Shown: positions 26,152 to 36,930, counted from the first letter of the stretch. The stretch is 64,000 bases of DNA from Prochlorococcus sp. AG-363-N16 (GCA_003280135.1 QCFW01000001.1:124001-188000), one strand, 5' to 3'. Notes: generated from the sequence alone by a model not told the origin. Made by a program: numbers and translations.

Positions 26152-26856
26152 GTGGCAAAAGAATTAACTCATCGTGCAGCAGAACTCAAGGATTTGGGAT
26201 GGTCTGTAAGTGATATTAACCGCTATATAGATTTATGGGACTATAGGCAGAGGTGGGGAGCTATTAATTTAGAGAGAGAAGATAGGCAATTCTTAAGAAA
26301 AGCCGAATCAGCTTTACCCGTAATTAAAGTTGGCAAACCTTCGATAAAAAAACCTATTACTGAAAAGTCTTATTTCAGGAGGATTGCTAGTTTTTTGGAG
26401 ACAATGAATCTAGCTGAATCAGAATTTGCATCTTCAGAAGGAGATAGAGGTATATGGCCAATTCTTCTTGAAGAGGAGCTTAGAACACTTAGTTATTTTC
26501 AACCAGTTCTTGGATTGCCGGATACCTTGAAGTCAAAGGCTTTTACTGCAATTAGAGAGGAAATTATTTTGTCAGCTTTAAATGATTATAAGGAAAGCAT
26601 ATCTAATATTAAATTTAACTTCTCTTCTTTATTAGCTTCTACAAATCCAAAGGTAGATAAAAATTGGAAGCCTCTAAGAGAGATTGACTACGACTCTCAT
26701 GATGATTACCCAATGATAAAAAAGGAATATGTTACTGCCTTTAGAAAAGAAGTTAGATCAAAGACTATTCTTATGATCAAAAGTACTTTCCCATCATTAT
26801 CAGATACTGATAAACCCGATCCTCCTGATGATTGGATTCCAGAATTGGATTCTTGA
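26152..26856 (+). CDS. Conserved hypothetical protein (234 aa)
   Basis: This soluble, mostly helical protein begins at GTG 26152. The N-terminal DLGWSVSDINRYIDLWDYRQRWGAINLERED is a compact helix-turn segment. The middle contains FLETMNLAESEFASSEGDRG, and the C-terminus is acidic and proline-rich (SDTDKPDPPDDWIPELDS). No catalytic motif is visible. I regard it as a picocyanobacterial protein of unknown function. It ends 32 bases before metY on the same strand. Confidence 0.75.
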   Translation: MAKELTHRAAELKDLGWSVSDINRYIDLWDYRQRWGAINLEREDRQFLRKAESALPVIKVGKPSIKKPITEKSYFRRIASFLETMNLAESEFASSEGDRGIWPILLEEELRTLSYFQPVLGLPDTLKSKAFTAIREEIILSALNDYKESISNIKFNFSSLLASTNPKVDKNWKPLREIDYDSHDDYPMIKKEYVTAFRKEVRSKTILMIKSTFPSLSDTDKPDPPDDWIPELDS

Positions 26857-26873
26857 GCTAGAAATAGAAGTAG

Positions 26874-28217
<1,344 letters not shown>

Positions 28218-28231
28218 GATTAAATATTGAT

Positions 28232-29125
28232 ATGGCTCTAATACTTCCACGCAGTTATCACAAGATTCCTTCTGTGGAGAAAAACCATATTTCATGGATT
28301 GAGCCTGAACTTGCTGAAAGGCAAGATATTCGACCTTTAAGAATTGGAATATTAAATATTATGCCTTTAGGTAAACAATATGAGTTTAACCTTCTTCATC
28401 CATTAGGTTTGTCTCCACTTCAGATAGAACCAATTTGGCTTCGTCTCAAATCACATAATTATAAAACATGGGATTTATCTCATCTTTCAAAATTATATAT
28501 TTCTTGGGATGAAGCAATGTCTCCTAGAGCATTAGATGGACTTATTATAACTGGAGCACCAGTTGAACATTTACCTTTTGAAGAAGTAACTTATTGGAGT
28601 GAATTGGTTGAAATTATAGAAGAGGCTAGAAGTAAATGTGCAAGTACATTAGGGTTATGTTGGGCAGGATTTGCTCTTGCATATCTTGAAGGAGTTAAGA
28701 AGATAATATTTAACAAAAAGCTTTTTGGAATTTATCCGTTAAAGAGTCTTGTTCCAGCTCATTCTATTATGGGTACACAAGACGATAGCTTTATTTGTCC
28801 TCAAAGTAGACATGCTGGTCTTCCAGATCAAGAGATGGAAGAAGCTCAAAAAAAAGGAAAAATTAATTTACTCGCTTATGGCGAAAAGGTTGGATATACA
28901 ATCTTTGAGACTACAGATCAAAGACAGTTAATGCACTTAGGGCATCCTGAATATAATGTTGCAAGATTATTGTCAGAAATGGAAAGAGATAAAGAAAGAG
29001 GAGATGTGCCTCCTCCAGAAAATTTTGACTCTTCAAAACCTAATACCTCTTGGCGATCACATAGAAACTTATTATTTCAACAATGGCTATGGTTTTGTTA
29101 CCAAAGAGTTAGTTTGGGAACTTGA
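28232..29125 (+). CDS. metA: Homoserine O-acyltransferase MetA, probably acetyl-specific
   Basis: The 297-residue protein is MetA-type, not MetX-type. It has the nucleophile in TLGLCWAGFALAY (Cys143) and HLGHPEYN supplying the catalytic His and Glu. The acyl-pocket motif reads ITGAPVEHLPFEEVTYW with Glu112 where E. coli MetA has Gly. In the characterised family, glutamate here marks acetyl-CoA rather than succinyl-CoA use. The preceding metY supports O-acetylhomoserine as product. It is in the same operon as metY and very likely alkB. Confidence 0.93.
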   Translation: MALILPRSYHKIPSVEKNHISWIEPELAERQDIRPLRIGILNIMPLGKQYEFNLLHPLGLSPLQIEPIWLRLKSHNYKTWDLSHLSKLYISWDEAMSPRALDGLIITGAPVEHLPFEEVTYWSELVEIIEEARSKCASTLGLCWAGFALAYLEGVKKIIFNKKLFGIYPLKSLVPAHSIMGTQDDSFICPQSRHAGLPDQEMEEAQKKGKINLLAYGEKVGYTIFETTDQRQLMHLGHPEYNVARLLSEMERDKERGDVPPPENFDSSKPNTSWRSHRNLLFQQWLWFCYQRVSLGT

Positions 29126-29149
29126 AAAAGTATTTTATCAAGGATATAT

Positions 29150-29719
29150 GTGGAAATACTTAATAATTACCCTTGGACATTTAAACCATCTTTTATATCA
29201 TCATCAGAATCTACATATTGGATGGCAATTCTGATTAATGACATAAAATGGTATCAACCTAAGTTAAAAGTGTATTCGAAAATTTATAGTACTCCACGGT
29301 TAACTTATTTTTTGGGTGATAAAGGTATTTCTTATAAATATAGTGGAATAGAGCATGTAGGAAATGGTTGGCCAAAATGGTTTTTACCACTATTAAATAA
29401 AATTCAGTTAAATTGTAATGTAGCTTTTAATGGCTGCCTTCTTAATCTTTATCGAAATGGTAATGATCGAATGGGTTGGCATGCTGATAACGAAAAAGAA
29501 ATTGACTCAACAAAACCAATAGCTTCTGTTTCTTTTGGTTCTTCTAGAGATTTTATCTTAAAGAATAAAATAACAAATTTACAAAAAAGTTTACCACTTG
29601 GAAATGGTGATCTTTTGGTTATGCATCCTGATTGTCAAAAATATTGGATCCATTCACTACCTTGTAGAAAGAAAAATAGGCTAAGTAGAATTAACTTAAC
29701 TTTTAGATATTACTTCTAA
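29150..29719 (+). CDS. alkB: AlkB-family Fe(II)/2-oxoglutarate dioxygenase
   Basis: The 189-residue protein has the metal triad His111-x-Asp113 (MGWHADNEKE) and His168, and the 2-oxoglutarate-binding arginines in SRINLTFRYYF (R180, R186). PRLTYFLGDKGISYKYSG is the nucleotide-recognition region. It removes alkyl lesions from DNA or RNA bases by oxidative demethylation and is closer to the ALKBH2/3-type short form than to E. coli AlkB. It starts 24 bases after metA. The linkage to methionine synthesis may be only positional. Confidence 0.93.
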   Translation: MEILNNYPWTFKPSFISSSESTYWMAILINDIKWYQPKLKVYSKIYSTPRLTYFLGDKGISYKYSGIEHVGNGWPKWFLPLLNKIQLNCNVAFNGCLLNLYRNGNDRMGWHADNEKEIDSTKPIASVSFGSSRDFILKNKITNLQKSLPLGNGDLLVMHPDCQKYWIHSLPCRKKNRLSRINLTFRYYF

Positions 29720-29766
29720 ATAAAATGAACCTAATTAGTATCTCAATTTAATTAAAAAATCTTGGC

Positions 29767-30030
29767 CTAGGTTTTGGAATCATTAGTTGATGAATTTACC
29801 TCTGCTTGCTTGGCTGCTGCTGCATCAGCCTTTGCTTTTGCTGCTGCTGCTTGAGCAGCAGCTTTTTCTTTTGCGATAGCTGCCTCTTCTATAGCTTTAG
29901 CCTGATTGGCTGCAGCTTCTCTTGCATTATGTATTCCTTTAGTCTTTGTATCTAAGAATTTAAGTACTGAGATAACAATTGGTACATGAGCAATTCCACC
30001 AGCTATAACTAGAGCTTGACTGTAAGCCAT
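29767..30030 (-). CDS. Ala-rich small protein with N-terminal membrane helix
   Basis: The 87-residue protein has an N-terminal hydrophobic segment (LVIAGGIAHVPIVISVLKFL, residues 7-26), then a long Ala/Lys/Glu helix (AREAAANQAKAIEEAAIAKE and further Ala/Lys repeats) and a Ser/Asn/Thr tail. It reads as a membrane-anchored single helix or coiled coil. No family is assigned. The repeats of GCA/GCT codons also produce a skewed base composition over 29800-29930. Confidence 0.7.
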   Translation of the reverse strand: MAYSQALVIAGGIAHVPIVISVLKFLDTKTKGIHNAREAAANQAKAIEEAAIAKEKAAAQAAAAKAKADAAAAKQAEVNSSTNDSKT

Positions 30031-30155
30031 GTCATCCTGAGTAACTAAATTAGATTATATCTAAAAAAGTATGTTGAATTTAATATGTTTATAATTTGTC
30101 TTTTCTTGGCTTGAGTAAATCAAAAATACTTCTCCCAATAACTATAGATTTAATC

Positions 30156-31742
30156 CTAATGTGATGTCTCCAATCCACCTAGCCTGTCAAAAAGGTTCAG
30201 ACTTTCTTTATTTAGGCCTTCAACGATCACTTCAGAACCACCTGATTTTAACTTTCTTATTATTTGGTCTAAAGCAGCTACTCCACTTTGATCCCATATA
30301 TGGGCATTGTTCATGTCAATAATTATTTTCTTGGGATGATTATGAGTGTCAAATCCCTGGAGAAAATAAACTTTGCTTACAAAAAACAACTGCCCAGTAA
30401 CTTCATAAACCATTCCTTCATTGTTTATTTCTCGAGAACTAACTTTGATTACTTTTGCAACTTTTCTGCTAAATAAAATACCAGCCAGACCAACACCAGC
30501 TATTACTCCAAGAGCTAAATTATGAGGTGTTGTTAACATCGTTACCGAAAAGGTCATAACCATTACAGCAGTATCACTTTTGGGAATTTTTAGAATACTT
30601 TTTAGACCTTTTATGTCTGCTGTGCTAATAGCAATTGATATCATTACTGCAACTAATGCTGCCATTGGTATTTGTTTTAACCATGGTTTACATAGTACGA
30701 CTATTACTAATAAACTAATGCCAGATGAAAAAGTTGAAAGCCTTGTTTTCCCTCCATTCTCAGTATTCATAACAGATTGTCCAACCAAAGCGCAGCCTGC
30801 CATTCCACCAAACAATGATGAGACTATATTTGCAATACCTTGTCCTCTGGCCTCAATATTTTTATTTGAGTTAGTATCAGTCATGTCATCAAGAATATCT
30901 TGAGTTAAAAATGTTTCCATTAAACCTACAAGAGAAATTGCAAGTGCAGTTGGAAGAATAATTCCAAGAGTTTCTAAGTTAAATGGTACTTTCCCTTGCT
31001 CAATGGAGCCAAATGGATTAAAGAATCTAGGCAATCCTTCTGGCAATCCTCCACCCCCTTGAGCCAAGTCACTAACAGTTGGAATGTTTGGGAAAAAATT
31101 GATAGATATTATAGTTAATAGAAGTATCGCTATTAATTGAGAAGGAATAATTCTTGTAATTTTAGGTAGTCCATAAATGATGACTAACCCAACAATTATT
31201 AATAACCAGACTATAGGAATTTGCCCTCCTGTCGGCAAGATTTGTTGACTATGACTAGAAACTATTTTCTCTCCATGATGAAGATTGACCCCCATTTGAG
31301 GTAATTGAGCTTGGAAAATTAACAGAGCTAATGCATTTACAAAACCGCTTAAAACAGCAGTGGGAACGAAGCGCATTTGATAAGCAAGTCTTAGGTAGCC
31401 CCATAAAATTTGAAATACCCCCGTAAGTAAACCTGCGGCTAAAAGGTATGAGAGTCCAAGCCCCTGACCTTTCATATTCCCAGCCAATACAAGTCCAGTC
31501 ATAAGAAGAGCGGTAGAACCAGTAGCTGATGTGATCATTCCCATTCGCCCCCCTACCAGGGCGATTGATATTGAAAGACAAAAAGCTCCGAAAAGACCAA
31601 CTTGTGGATCCACGCCTGCTATTCCTGAGAATGCGATAGCTTCAGGGATCATTGCAAATGCAACAACCAAGCCTGAAAGAATATCTTTTCTAGGATTTGA
31701 AAACCATTGATTAAGCAAATTTGATTGCGCTGTATTAGACAT
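30156..31742 (-). CDS. SulP-family anion transporter, BicA-like
   Basis: The 528-residue protein has a SulP membrane core of about 12-14 helices: the signature [32 protein letters not shown] (18-49), [11 protein letters not shown], and [19 protein letters not shown] cytoplasmic STAS domain closes the protein ([24 protein letters not shown]). The closest functional model is the sodium-dependent bicarbonate transporter BicA of marine cyanobacteria, which feeds the carboxysome. Sulfate transport cannot be excluded by reading. It is downstream of an FAD-oxidase gene on the same strand (30-base gap). Confidence 0.87.
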   Translation of the reverse strand: MSNTAQSNLLNQWFSNPRKDILSGLVVAFAMIPEAIAFSGIAGVDPQVGLFGAFCLSISIALVGGRMGMITSATGSTALLMTGLVLAGNMKGQGLGLSYLLAAGLLTGVFQILWGYLRLAYQMRFVPTAVLSGFVNALALLIFQAQLPQMGVNLHHGEKIVSSHSQQILPTGGQIPIVWLLIIVGLVIIYGLPKITRIIPSQLIAILLLTIISINFFPNIPTVSDLAQGGGGLPEGLPRFFNPFGSIEQGKVPFNLETLGIILPTALAISLVGLMETFLTQDILDDMTDTNSNKNIEARGQGIANIVSSLFGGMAGCALVGQSVMNTENGGKTRLSTFSSGISLLVIVVLCKPWLKQIPMAALVAVMISIAISTADIKGLKSILKIPKSDTAVMVMTFSVTMLTTPHNLALGVIAGVGLAGILFSRKVAKVIKVSSREINNEGMVYEVTGQLFFVSKVYFLQGFDTHNHPKKIIIDMNNAHIWDQSGVAALDQIIRKLKSGGSEVIVEGLNKESLNLFDRLGGLETSH

Positions 31743-31772
31743 CCGATTTTTTATCTCTTTGCCGAGAGTAAC

Positions 31773-33056
31773 TTACACAGGGGGCAAAATACCCTTTGGA
31801 TCACAACTTGATTTTAATTCTTTCAACTTGTATATCCAATTACCGAAAGCAGCATCCATCTCCTTTCTATGCCATGGCAAATGAGGGTGAGTTTGCGCTA
31901 GATGAACCCCTGGACATACTTCCTCAAGGAATTCCCAAACATTTTCAAGCCATTTAAGACTTTTTTCTTTTCCTTTAATGTCCCCAGGTGTCCAAGATGC
32001 GGTTATCCAAGGTTTCCAAACAGATTCACGATGAATAAAAGAAGTTTCATTTTTAGGGATTTGAGCTGTGTGCCCACCAAGTTGCTGAGATGAGATAGAG
32101 CAATTTTTATCAGGTCTTTGTTTAATTAGCTTTTCCAACTTATATATTATTTGATGCGCCTGCTCCCCCCATCCTTTACCTAAAAGACCAACAACTTCTG
32201 AATATTTTTTTAATTCTTGATTAATTTGATTTTCGGATTTTATTGGTGGAATCATCCCGATATTATTAATAATGTAAGTCTTATTACTAGATGCAAATGG
32301 TAAACTATTAAGGATTAGATTAATTTTATTTAATGTCGATTCATCTTCAATTTCAAATACACCAAATACTTTTATTTTTTCTTCCCAACTCCAATATAGA
32401 CTTCCAAAATTTGGCCAGCCTTCTGCACTCATAATTACTTCTGCTAAGTTATATGGATTTAATGTTTCTTCCCAAATTAATATAGGATTTCTTTCTTGAA
32501 CCCTTAGCTTTAGGCTGGTAATAATTGCTAAGAAGCTAGCAGCTCCGCAAAGCCCCTTCCATTCAAGCTGCTCTTTTCTAATTACTGTATTTATAGGTTT
32601 CGCTAATTGAAATCTTTCCCCATTTGCCCATACACCTTTTATTTCAAGAAGATTATCTATTGCTAATCCATACTTTCTACTTAAAGGACTAATACCGCCA
32701 CTTAGAATATAACCAACTCCTGTATTACCTGATAAACCTATCGGGAAGCTCTTGTTTTTACTTGTTAATAAATTGATTAGACTTTCCATTTTCACCCCTG
32801 CTTCAATTTGAACTTCATTTTTTTTTGGATAGCATATTATTGATCTATATTTATCTCTTAAATCCAAAGTCCAATGACCTTTTGCGGTACATCTACTGGA
32901 AGTACCGCCCGAGCAAACCAAAAGAGGTTTTGGGAAAATCCTATCTTGTTGTAAAAGTTTTATAAGCTCAGGATTTATTTCATTTAATACACCAGCTAAA
33001 GGGAAATCTTGACATTGTGTATTTGGTACTTCGAGTTTTTTAATAGCTTTCTCCAT
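31773..33056 (-). CDS. FAD-binding oxidase/dehydrogenase (GlcD/GlcE-like)
   Basis: The 427-residue protein has an FAD_binding_4 (PCMH) domain: LLVCSGGTSSRCTAKGHWTLDLRD (45-68), VQIEAGVKMESLINLL and FPIGLSGNTGVGYILSGGISPLSRKYGLAIDNLL with its flavin-diphosphate loop. The C-terminal third is diverged and ends CDPKGILPP, a motif of the vanillyl-alcohol oxidase superfamily. Glycolate oxidase subunits are the nearest model, but D-lactate or another 2-hydroxyacid could be the substrate. It is upstream of the SulP gene and divergent from sirB. Confidence 0.8.
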   Translation of the reverse strand: MEKAIKKLEVPNTQCQDFPLAGVLNEINPELIKLLQQDRIFPKPLLVCSGGTSSRCTAKGHWTLDLRDKYRSIICYPKKNEVQIEAGVKMESLINLLTSKNKSFPIGLSGNTGVGYILSGGISPLSRKYGLAIDNLLEIKGVWANGERFQLAKPINTVIRKEQLEWKGLCGAASFLAIITSLKLRVQERNPILIWEETLNPYNLAEVIMSAEGWPNFGSLYWSWEEKIKVFGVFEIEDESTLNKINLILNSLPFASSNKTYIINNIGMIPPIKSENQINQELKKYSEVVGLLGKGWGEQAHQIIYKLEKLIKQRPDKNCSISSQQLGGHTAQIPKNETSFIHRESVWKPWITASWTPGDIKGKEKSLKWLENVWEFLEEVCPGVHLAQTHPHLPWHRKEMDAAFGNWIYKLKELKSSCDPKGILPPV

Positions 33057-33138
33057 GTCTAAAAATAAGAATAGCTATGATTTGAGAATAGATTTTGATC
33101 TTTAATCACGATATGTTCTCTATAAGTGTAATTAGATT

Positions 33139-34206
33139 TTGACTTTTTCATCTCTAAGTAATTTTGAATCTTCATTAGGAATCCTGATTATTGGTCATGG
33201 GAGTCGGAACCCACTTGCCTTAGAAGAATTTGAAGCTCTTGTTAATTCCTTAAAAGCATCATTCACGGATATTCCTGTTGAATACGGTTATCTTGAATTT
33301 GCCAAACCAATTATTTCAACAGCTTTAGAGCGTTTAAAGAAAAAATCTGTAAAGAAGATTATTGCAATACCAACAATGCTCTTTGCTGCAGGCCATGCAA
33401 AAAATGATATTCCTGCTTTACTTAATTCTTTAGCAAAGGAGAAAGGTTTAGAAATAATTTACGGAAAGGAACTAGGAATCAATAGTTCAATGATTTCTGC
33501 TGCAGGTCAGAGAATCAAGGAATCAATAATCAATTTACCTATTTATCCCCTTTCAAAGACACTTTTAGTTGTAGTGGGTCGAGGTTCCTCAGACCCTGAT
33601 GCAAATTCAAATGTTTCAAAGATAACCAGAATGCTTGTTGAGGGATTTGGCTTTGGATGGGGAGAAACCGTCTACTCAGGAGTAACCTTTCCTTTAGTGG
33701 AGCCGGGCTTAAGACATTTAGTTAAATTAGGATTCCATAGAATTATTGTTTTCCCATATTTTCTTTTTTCTGGAGTTTTAATTAGCCGTATTAGAAAGCA
33801 AACCCAAATAGTTGCAAACGAAAATCCAGACATTCAATTTGTAAATGCGAAATATTTAGGAAACCACCCATTGGTAATTAAAACATTGCTGGAAAGAATT
33901 GCAGAAGCTCCAGGAGGAGAGAATTTGATGAATTGTTCTCTTTGTAAGTACAGATCTCCTTTATTAGGTTTTGAGGAGGAGGTTGGCACTCCTCAAGTGA
34001 GCCATCATCATCATGTAGAGGGAATAGAAACTTGTACTCTTTGTGATGACCTTTGTACAAGTGAGTGTGAGACTCTTCTTGGAATGAAGAACCACCATGC
34101 CCATGACCATGATCATGGTCATGGGCATGGTGGAAATAAATACCCTCACCATGATCATCCTTTTGGTCCTGTCACGCTTCGCTCTTCAAATTTCCGTCAA
34201 ATATGA
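33139..34206 (+). CDS. sirB: Sirohydrochlorin chelatase, two-domain CbiX/SirB type with metal-binding tail
   Basis: The 355-residue protein starts at TTG. The two tandem chelatase repeats show GILIIGHGSRNP (14-25, His20) with PTMLFAAGHAKND (78-90, His86), and LLVVVGRGSSDPDAN (142-156) with VFPYFLFSGVLISRI. A Cys-rich linker follows (Cys266, 269, 299, 302, 306, 310), then a tail with 12 His between 319 and 340 broken by Asp/Gly. It inserts iron (siroheme) or cobalt (B12) into sirohydrochlorin. Only the first domain has both catalytic His. The tail is encoded by a 42-bp palindrome. Confidence 0.9.
   Translation: MTFSSLSNFESSLGILIIGHGSRNPLALEEFEALVNSLKASFTDIPVEYGYLEFAKPIISTALERLKKKSVKKIIAIPTMLFAAGHAKNDIPALLNSLAKEKGLEIIYGKELGINSSMISAAGQRIKESIINLPIYPLSKTLLVVVGRGSSDPDANSNVSKITRMLVEGFGFGWGETVYSGVTFPLVEPGLRHLVKLGFHRIIVFPYFLFSGVLISRIRKQTQIVANENPDIQFVNAKYLGNHPLVIKTLLERIAEAPGGENLMNCSLCKYRSPLLGFEEEVGTPQVSHHHHVEGIETCTLCDDLCTSECETLLGMKNHHAHDHDHGHGHGGNKYPHHDHPFGPVTLRSSNFRQI
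34092..34133. repeat. 42-bp perfect palindrome in the sirB tail
   Basis: The 21 bases CCACCATGCCCATGACCATG-A (34092-34112) are followed directly by their exact reverse complement to 34133, with no spacer. Both strands encode His/Asp/Gly or Met/Ile-rich peptides, so the symmetry is partly a by-product of CAT/ATG codons. Perfect symmetry over 42 bases is nevertheless unusual. Confidence 0.95.
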
Positions 34207-34573
34207 AATAAATAGGTATAAACACCTGACTCACCCGTCTCTTTCTAGAGTGGGACTCAGGGGACTTATGATGTATAAGCAAAACTAATAGATTTATTTT
34301 ATTGGTTTTCCCCAGGTTCTTTCCACAAAAAAAGAAGCTTTTTCCACTGATACTTAATTACAGAGTCCTTTTTTTATCTAAGGTTGTTCATGATTCTGTG
34401 GGTTTTGAAAGATTTTTATAAAGTCGAGTTAGATCTTAATTATATTTTTTAATTGATAAGACAATTTTTTTCAACTACCCCAAAACACTTGCTAATAAAT
34501 GAGTCTTGTACTGTCTCGTGAAACCCTTTTATATTTATTTTATCTTTGACTCTTTGGAGAACTTTGTAGATCC
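34207..34573. other. Intergenic region with a structured element after sirB
   Basis: These 367 bases contain no convincing protein gene. From 34225 to 34261 a compound hairpin can form: CCTGA with TCAGG, CCC with GGG and CTCT with AGAG, closed by TTCT. It starts 18 bases after the sirB stop but lacks a T-run, so it is a weak terminator candidate or a small RNA. The rest (34290-34570) is AT-rich, with short T-runs at 34314 and 34440, and probably contains the promoter of the DUF2811 gene. Confidence 0.35.
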
Positions 34574-34609
34574 TTGATATATGAGTTTTTTCAACGAACA
34601 CCAAATTTA

Positions 34610-34876
34610 ATGGATTTAACTAAGATTGAAACTTTTAATGAAGTCTCAGAAAAACCTTTTTTGTCTAACCAGATGGAGGATTGCATCAGCCTAGAAACTG
34701 AAATGCCTGAAGCTCTCTATAAAGAAATGAATAATTTTGTAGTTAATAATCCATGTTGGGACCAATACCAAGTAATGAGTTCAGCTTTGGTCAATTTTTT
34801 ATATCAAAATGGTTCTACAGAAAGATGCGTAACAGAGAGATATTTAAATGATATTTTTAAGCTTTCAGAGTCTTAA
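34610..34876 (+). CDS. DUF2811 family protein
   Basis: Using ATG 34610 the product has 88 residues; a TTG at 34574 would add twelve. The core CISLETEMPEALYKEMNNFVVNNPCWDQYQVMSSALVNFLYQNG followed by RYLNDIF is the pattern of DUF2811, a small cyanobacterial helical family. No catalytic residues are suggested. Its 3' end overlaps the convergent GMC oxidoreductase gene by 20 bases. Confidence 0.8.
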   Translation: MDLTKIETFNEVSEKPFLSNQMEDCISLETEMPEALYKEMNNFVVNNPCWDQYQVMSSALVNFLYQNGSTERCVTERYLNDIFKLSES

Positions 34877-36515
34877 TTGCTTTTAGACAGGCTCTTCTTG
34901 ATATTGCCATCATTGTTAGAGTTGGACTCTGCCAAGCAGAAGTTGTCCAGCAAGCTCCATCAACAACTAATACATTTTGGCATTGCCATAATCGATTCCA
35001 TTTATCTAAGACACTATTTTCACTTTTGTATCCCATAGGTGCTCCCCCTACTTCATGTATGTAATACCCTGGTGGTGGAACTTTCTCATTCATTGCTATT
35101 GATTTGCTGGCAATTATATTTAGGAATGGAATATTTATAAGCTTATGTATTGGAGCAATACGTCCACCTGTAACTTGTATACATTTGTTTATTTTTTTGT
35201 TCATATGTTTTACCATTTCAAGTTCATTTCTATTCCACTTGCAATTAATATTCGGTATTGGTATACCCCACTGATCAGATTTGTTTGAAAGTGTAACTTT
35301 GTTATCTTTGTAAGGTAGGACTTCACCATGTCCTATTAGAAATCCAAGTTTAGATAATGGATCTATTTTAAAACAATCAGGAGGATCAAATCTTCCTATT
35401 GCGCCCCATATTCCATAACCTCGAATAAAACTTAGATCTTTATCTTCTTGCATCTTATTACCAAATGGAATAAAGAAACTGCCTGCTCCTGAAAGCTTTT
35501 CGCTATCATTCAAATTATTAATTTCATTAAGATTGTTCTCATCTTTAATCGAAAAAAATCTACATGTAGATATATGATCCATTAGGTTTTTTCCTAAAGT
35601 TTCAGATGGTTCTATTAATCCATTTTCGTTAACCTTCTCTTCCGAATTAAGTAAAATTTTTATTGTTTGTATTGTTGATGCACATAAAACAACTAGATCA
35701 CTTTTTAATGTAATTCTTTCTCTACTCAATTTATTAACAGCTATAACACCTTGTGCTTTTTCTCTACTTTTATTAATAACTATTTTCTCAACTATATGTT
35801 GAGTAAGTAGACTAACATTACCAGTTCTTCTTGCAATTTTAAGTGTACTTCCTTGACTACTAAATAAAGGAAAATCATTTCCAAAATGTGGTCCAAAACC
35901 TCTTGAGTGAATTACAGGAAAATCAAGATGTTTTTTTATCTTTTCAATAAAGCAATGTTCACTTTTTGTAAAAGGAAGAGGACTTAAATAATTTCCATCT
36001 GGCAATTGATTGAGACCATCTCGGACGCCATGAACCTTTAAAAGTTTTTCAATAGCATCGTAATGAGGTTCTAGATCTGCATAAGATATAGGCCATTCTT
36101 GTCCAAAACCATCTTTTCTAGGCGCTTTAAAATCTAAGTCAGATAATCGTAATGTTATACCTCCCCATGTATGGCTCCTGCCTCCTACCTGCCTGCCCTG
36201 AGTCCATATAAATGGATTTCCTTTGGAAAAGTTGTATTGATTTTCTTTTTCATTTACATAAAGAGAAGGATTTGTTTTCCAAAATCCAGGATGCTGCGAT
36301 TGAATCTTTTTTTGTCCGTTAATCAAACCGATTAACCGTTTAAAAGTATTTATGGGCTCTTTACCTATCACTTCTTCTGAAGTTAATTCTGGACCTGCTT
36401 CAACAACTAAAACCTTTAAACCTGCTTGAGCAAGAGTAAGTGTGGCAATACCACCAGTTGCACCTGAACCTACTACTATTGCATCATATTCAGTCCTCAT
36501 TAATTGATTTATCAT
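34857..36515 (-). CDS. GMC-family FAD oxidoreductase
   Basis: The 552-residue protein has the N-terminal FAD motif IVVGSGATGG (14-23), the ADP-binding VEAGPE, a WGGITLRL active-site entrance after RQVGGRSHTWGG, and a C-terminal GGAPMG...VLVVDGACWTTSAWQSPTLTMMAISRRA block that holds the catalytic His/Asn region of GMC proteins. It probably oxidises an alcohol or polyol; the acceptor and substrate are unknown. ATG 36515 is used; M7 at 36497 is also possible. It overlaps the DUF2811 gene tail. Confidence 0.87.
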   Translation of the reverse strand: MINQLMRTEYDAIVVGSGATGGIATLTLAQAGLKVLVVEAGPELTSEEVIGKEPINTFKRLIGLINGQKKIQSQHPGFWKTNPSLYVNEKENQYNFSKGNPFIWTQGRQVGGRSHTWGGITLRLSDLDFKAPRKDGFGQEWPISYADLEPHYDAIEKLLKVHGVRDGLNQLPDGNYLSPLPFTKSEHCFIEKIKKHLDFPVIHSRGFGPHFGNDFPLFSSQGSTLKIARRTGNVSLLTQHIVEKIVINKSREKAQGVIAVNKLSRERITLKSDLVVLCASTIQTIKILLNSEEKVNENGLIEPSETLGKNLMDHISTCRFFSIKDENNLNEINNLNDSEKLSGAGSFFIPFGNKMQEDKDLSFIRGYGIWGAIGRFDPPDCFKIDPLSKLGFLIGHGEVLPYKDNKVTLSNKSDQWGIPIPNINCKWNRNELEMVKHMNKKINKCIQVTGGRIAPIHKLINIPFLNIIASKSIAMNEKVPPPGYYIHEVGGAPMGYKSENSVLDKWNRLWQCQNVLVVDGACWTTSAWQSPTLTMMAISRRACLKAIKTLKA

Positions 36516-36627
36516 TAGCTATTATTTATATGCTACATATAATCTTATATAAATATATATATTAGTAAAAAACTACAAATTCTAAAATAATAAAAAAAAT
36601 TATCTTAGTAGAAATTAATCTTAATCT

Positions 36628-36930
36628 CTAGCTTCTACATAGCCAAGAAGGTGCGCCTGTGAACCAATCTCCTAGGTCTCCATTTTTGGGATTATAAGAA
36701 TCATTTGGCTCCATTGATCCTAAGTCTAGGTTTATTAGCAAATCATCTATAGAGTCTTTAGAAGTCTCAAACTGCTGCTTTCTTCTGGCTCTCTTTAGCC
36801 ATGTTTCTATAGATTGATCTTTATCTGCAATTTGATGGACAAAAACTCTTTCCTTTAAGGTTACAGATTGACCACTTGCTATTCTTAGCAAGATAGCTTT
36901 TATTTGATCTCGTGAAGATGGTGAAAGCAT
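36628..36930 (-). CDS. Conserved hypothetical protein (100 aa)
   Basis: This soluble protein has an N-terminal helical region (SRDQIKAILLRIASGQSVTLKERVFVHQIADKD) and a C-terminal Asn/Asp/Gly-rich segment ending LGDWFTGAPSWLCRS. The LGDWFTG.PSWL ending is distinctive, and I believe it is shared by related picocyanobacterial proteins, though I cannot name the family. It is divergent from the pentapeptide gene, across about 136 bases to the chosen start. Confidence 0.72.
   Translation of the reverse strand: MLSPSSRDQIKAILLRIASGQSVTLKERVFVHQIADKDQSIETWLKRARRKQQFETSKDSIDDLLINLDLGSMEPNDSYNPKNGDLGDWFTGAPSWLCRS

Noticed and set aside
33878-34288. Several His/Met-rich frames around the sirB tail on both strands
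   Set aside because: They arise from the palindromic CAT/ATG repeats and are not independent genes.
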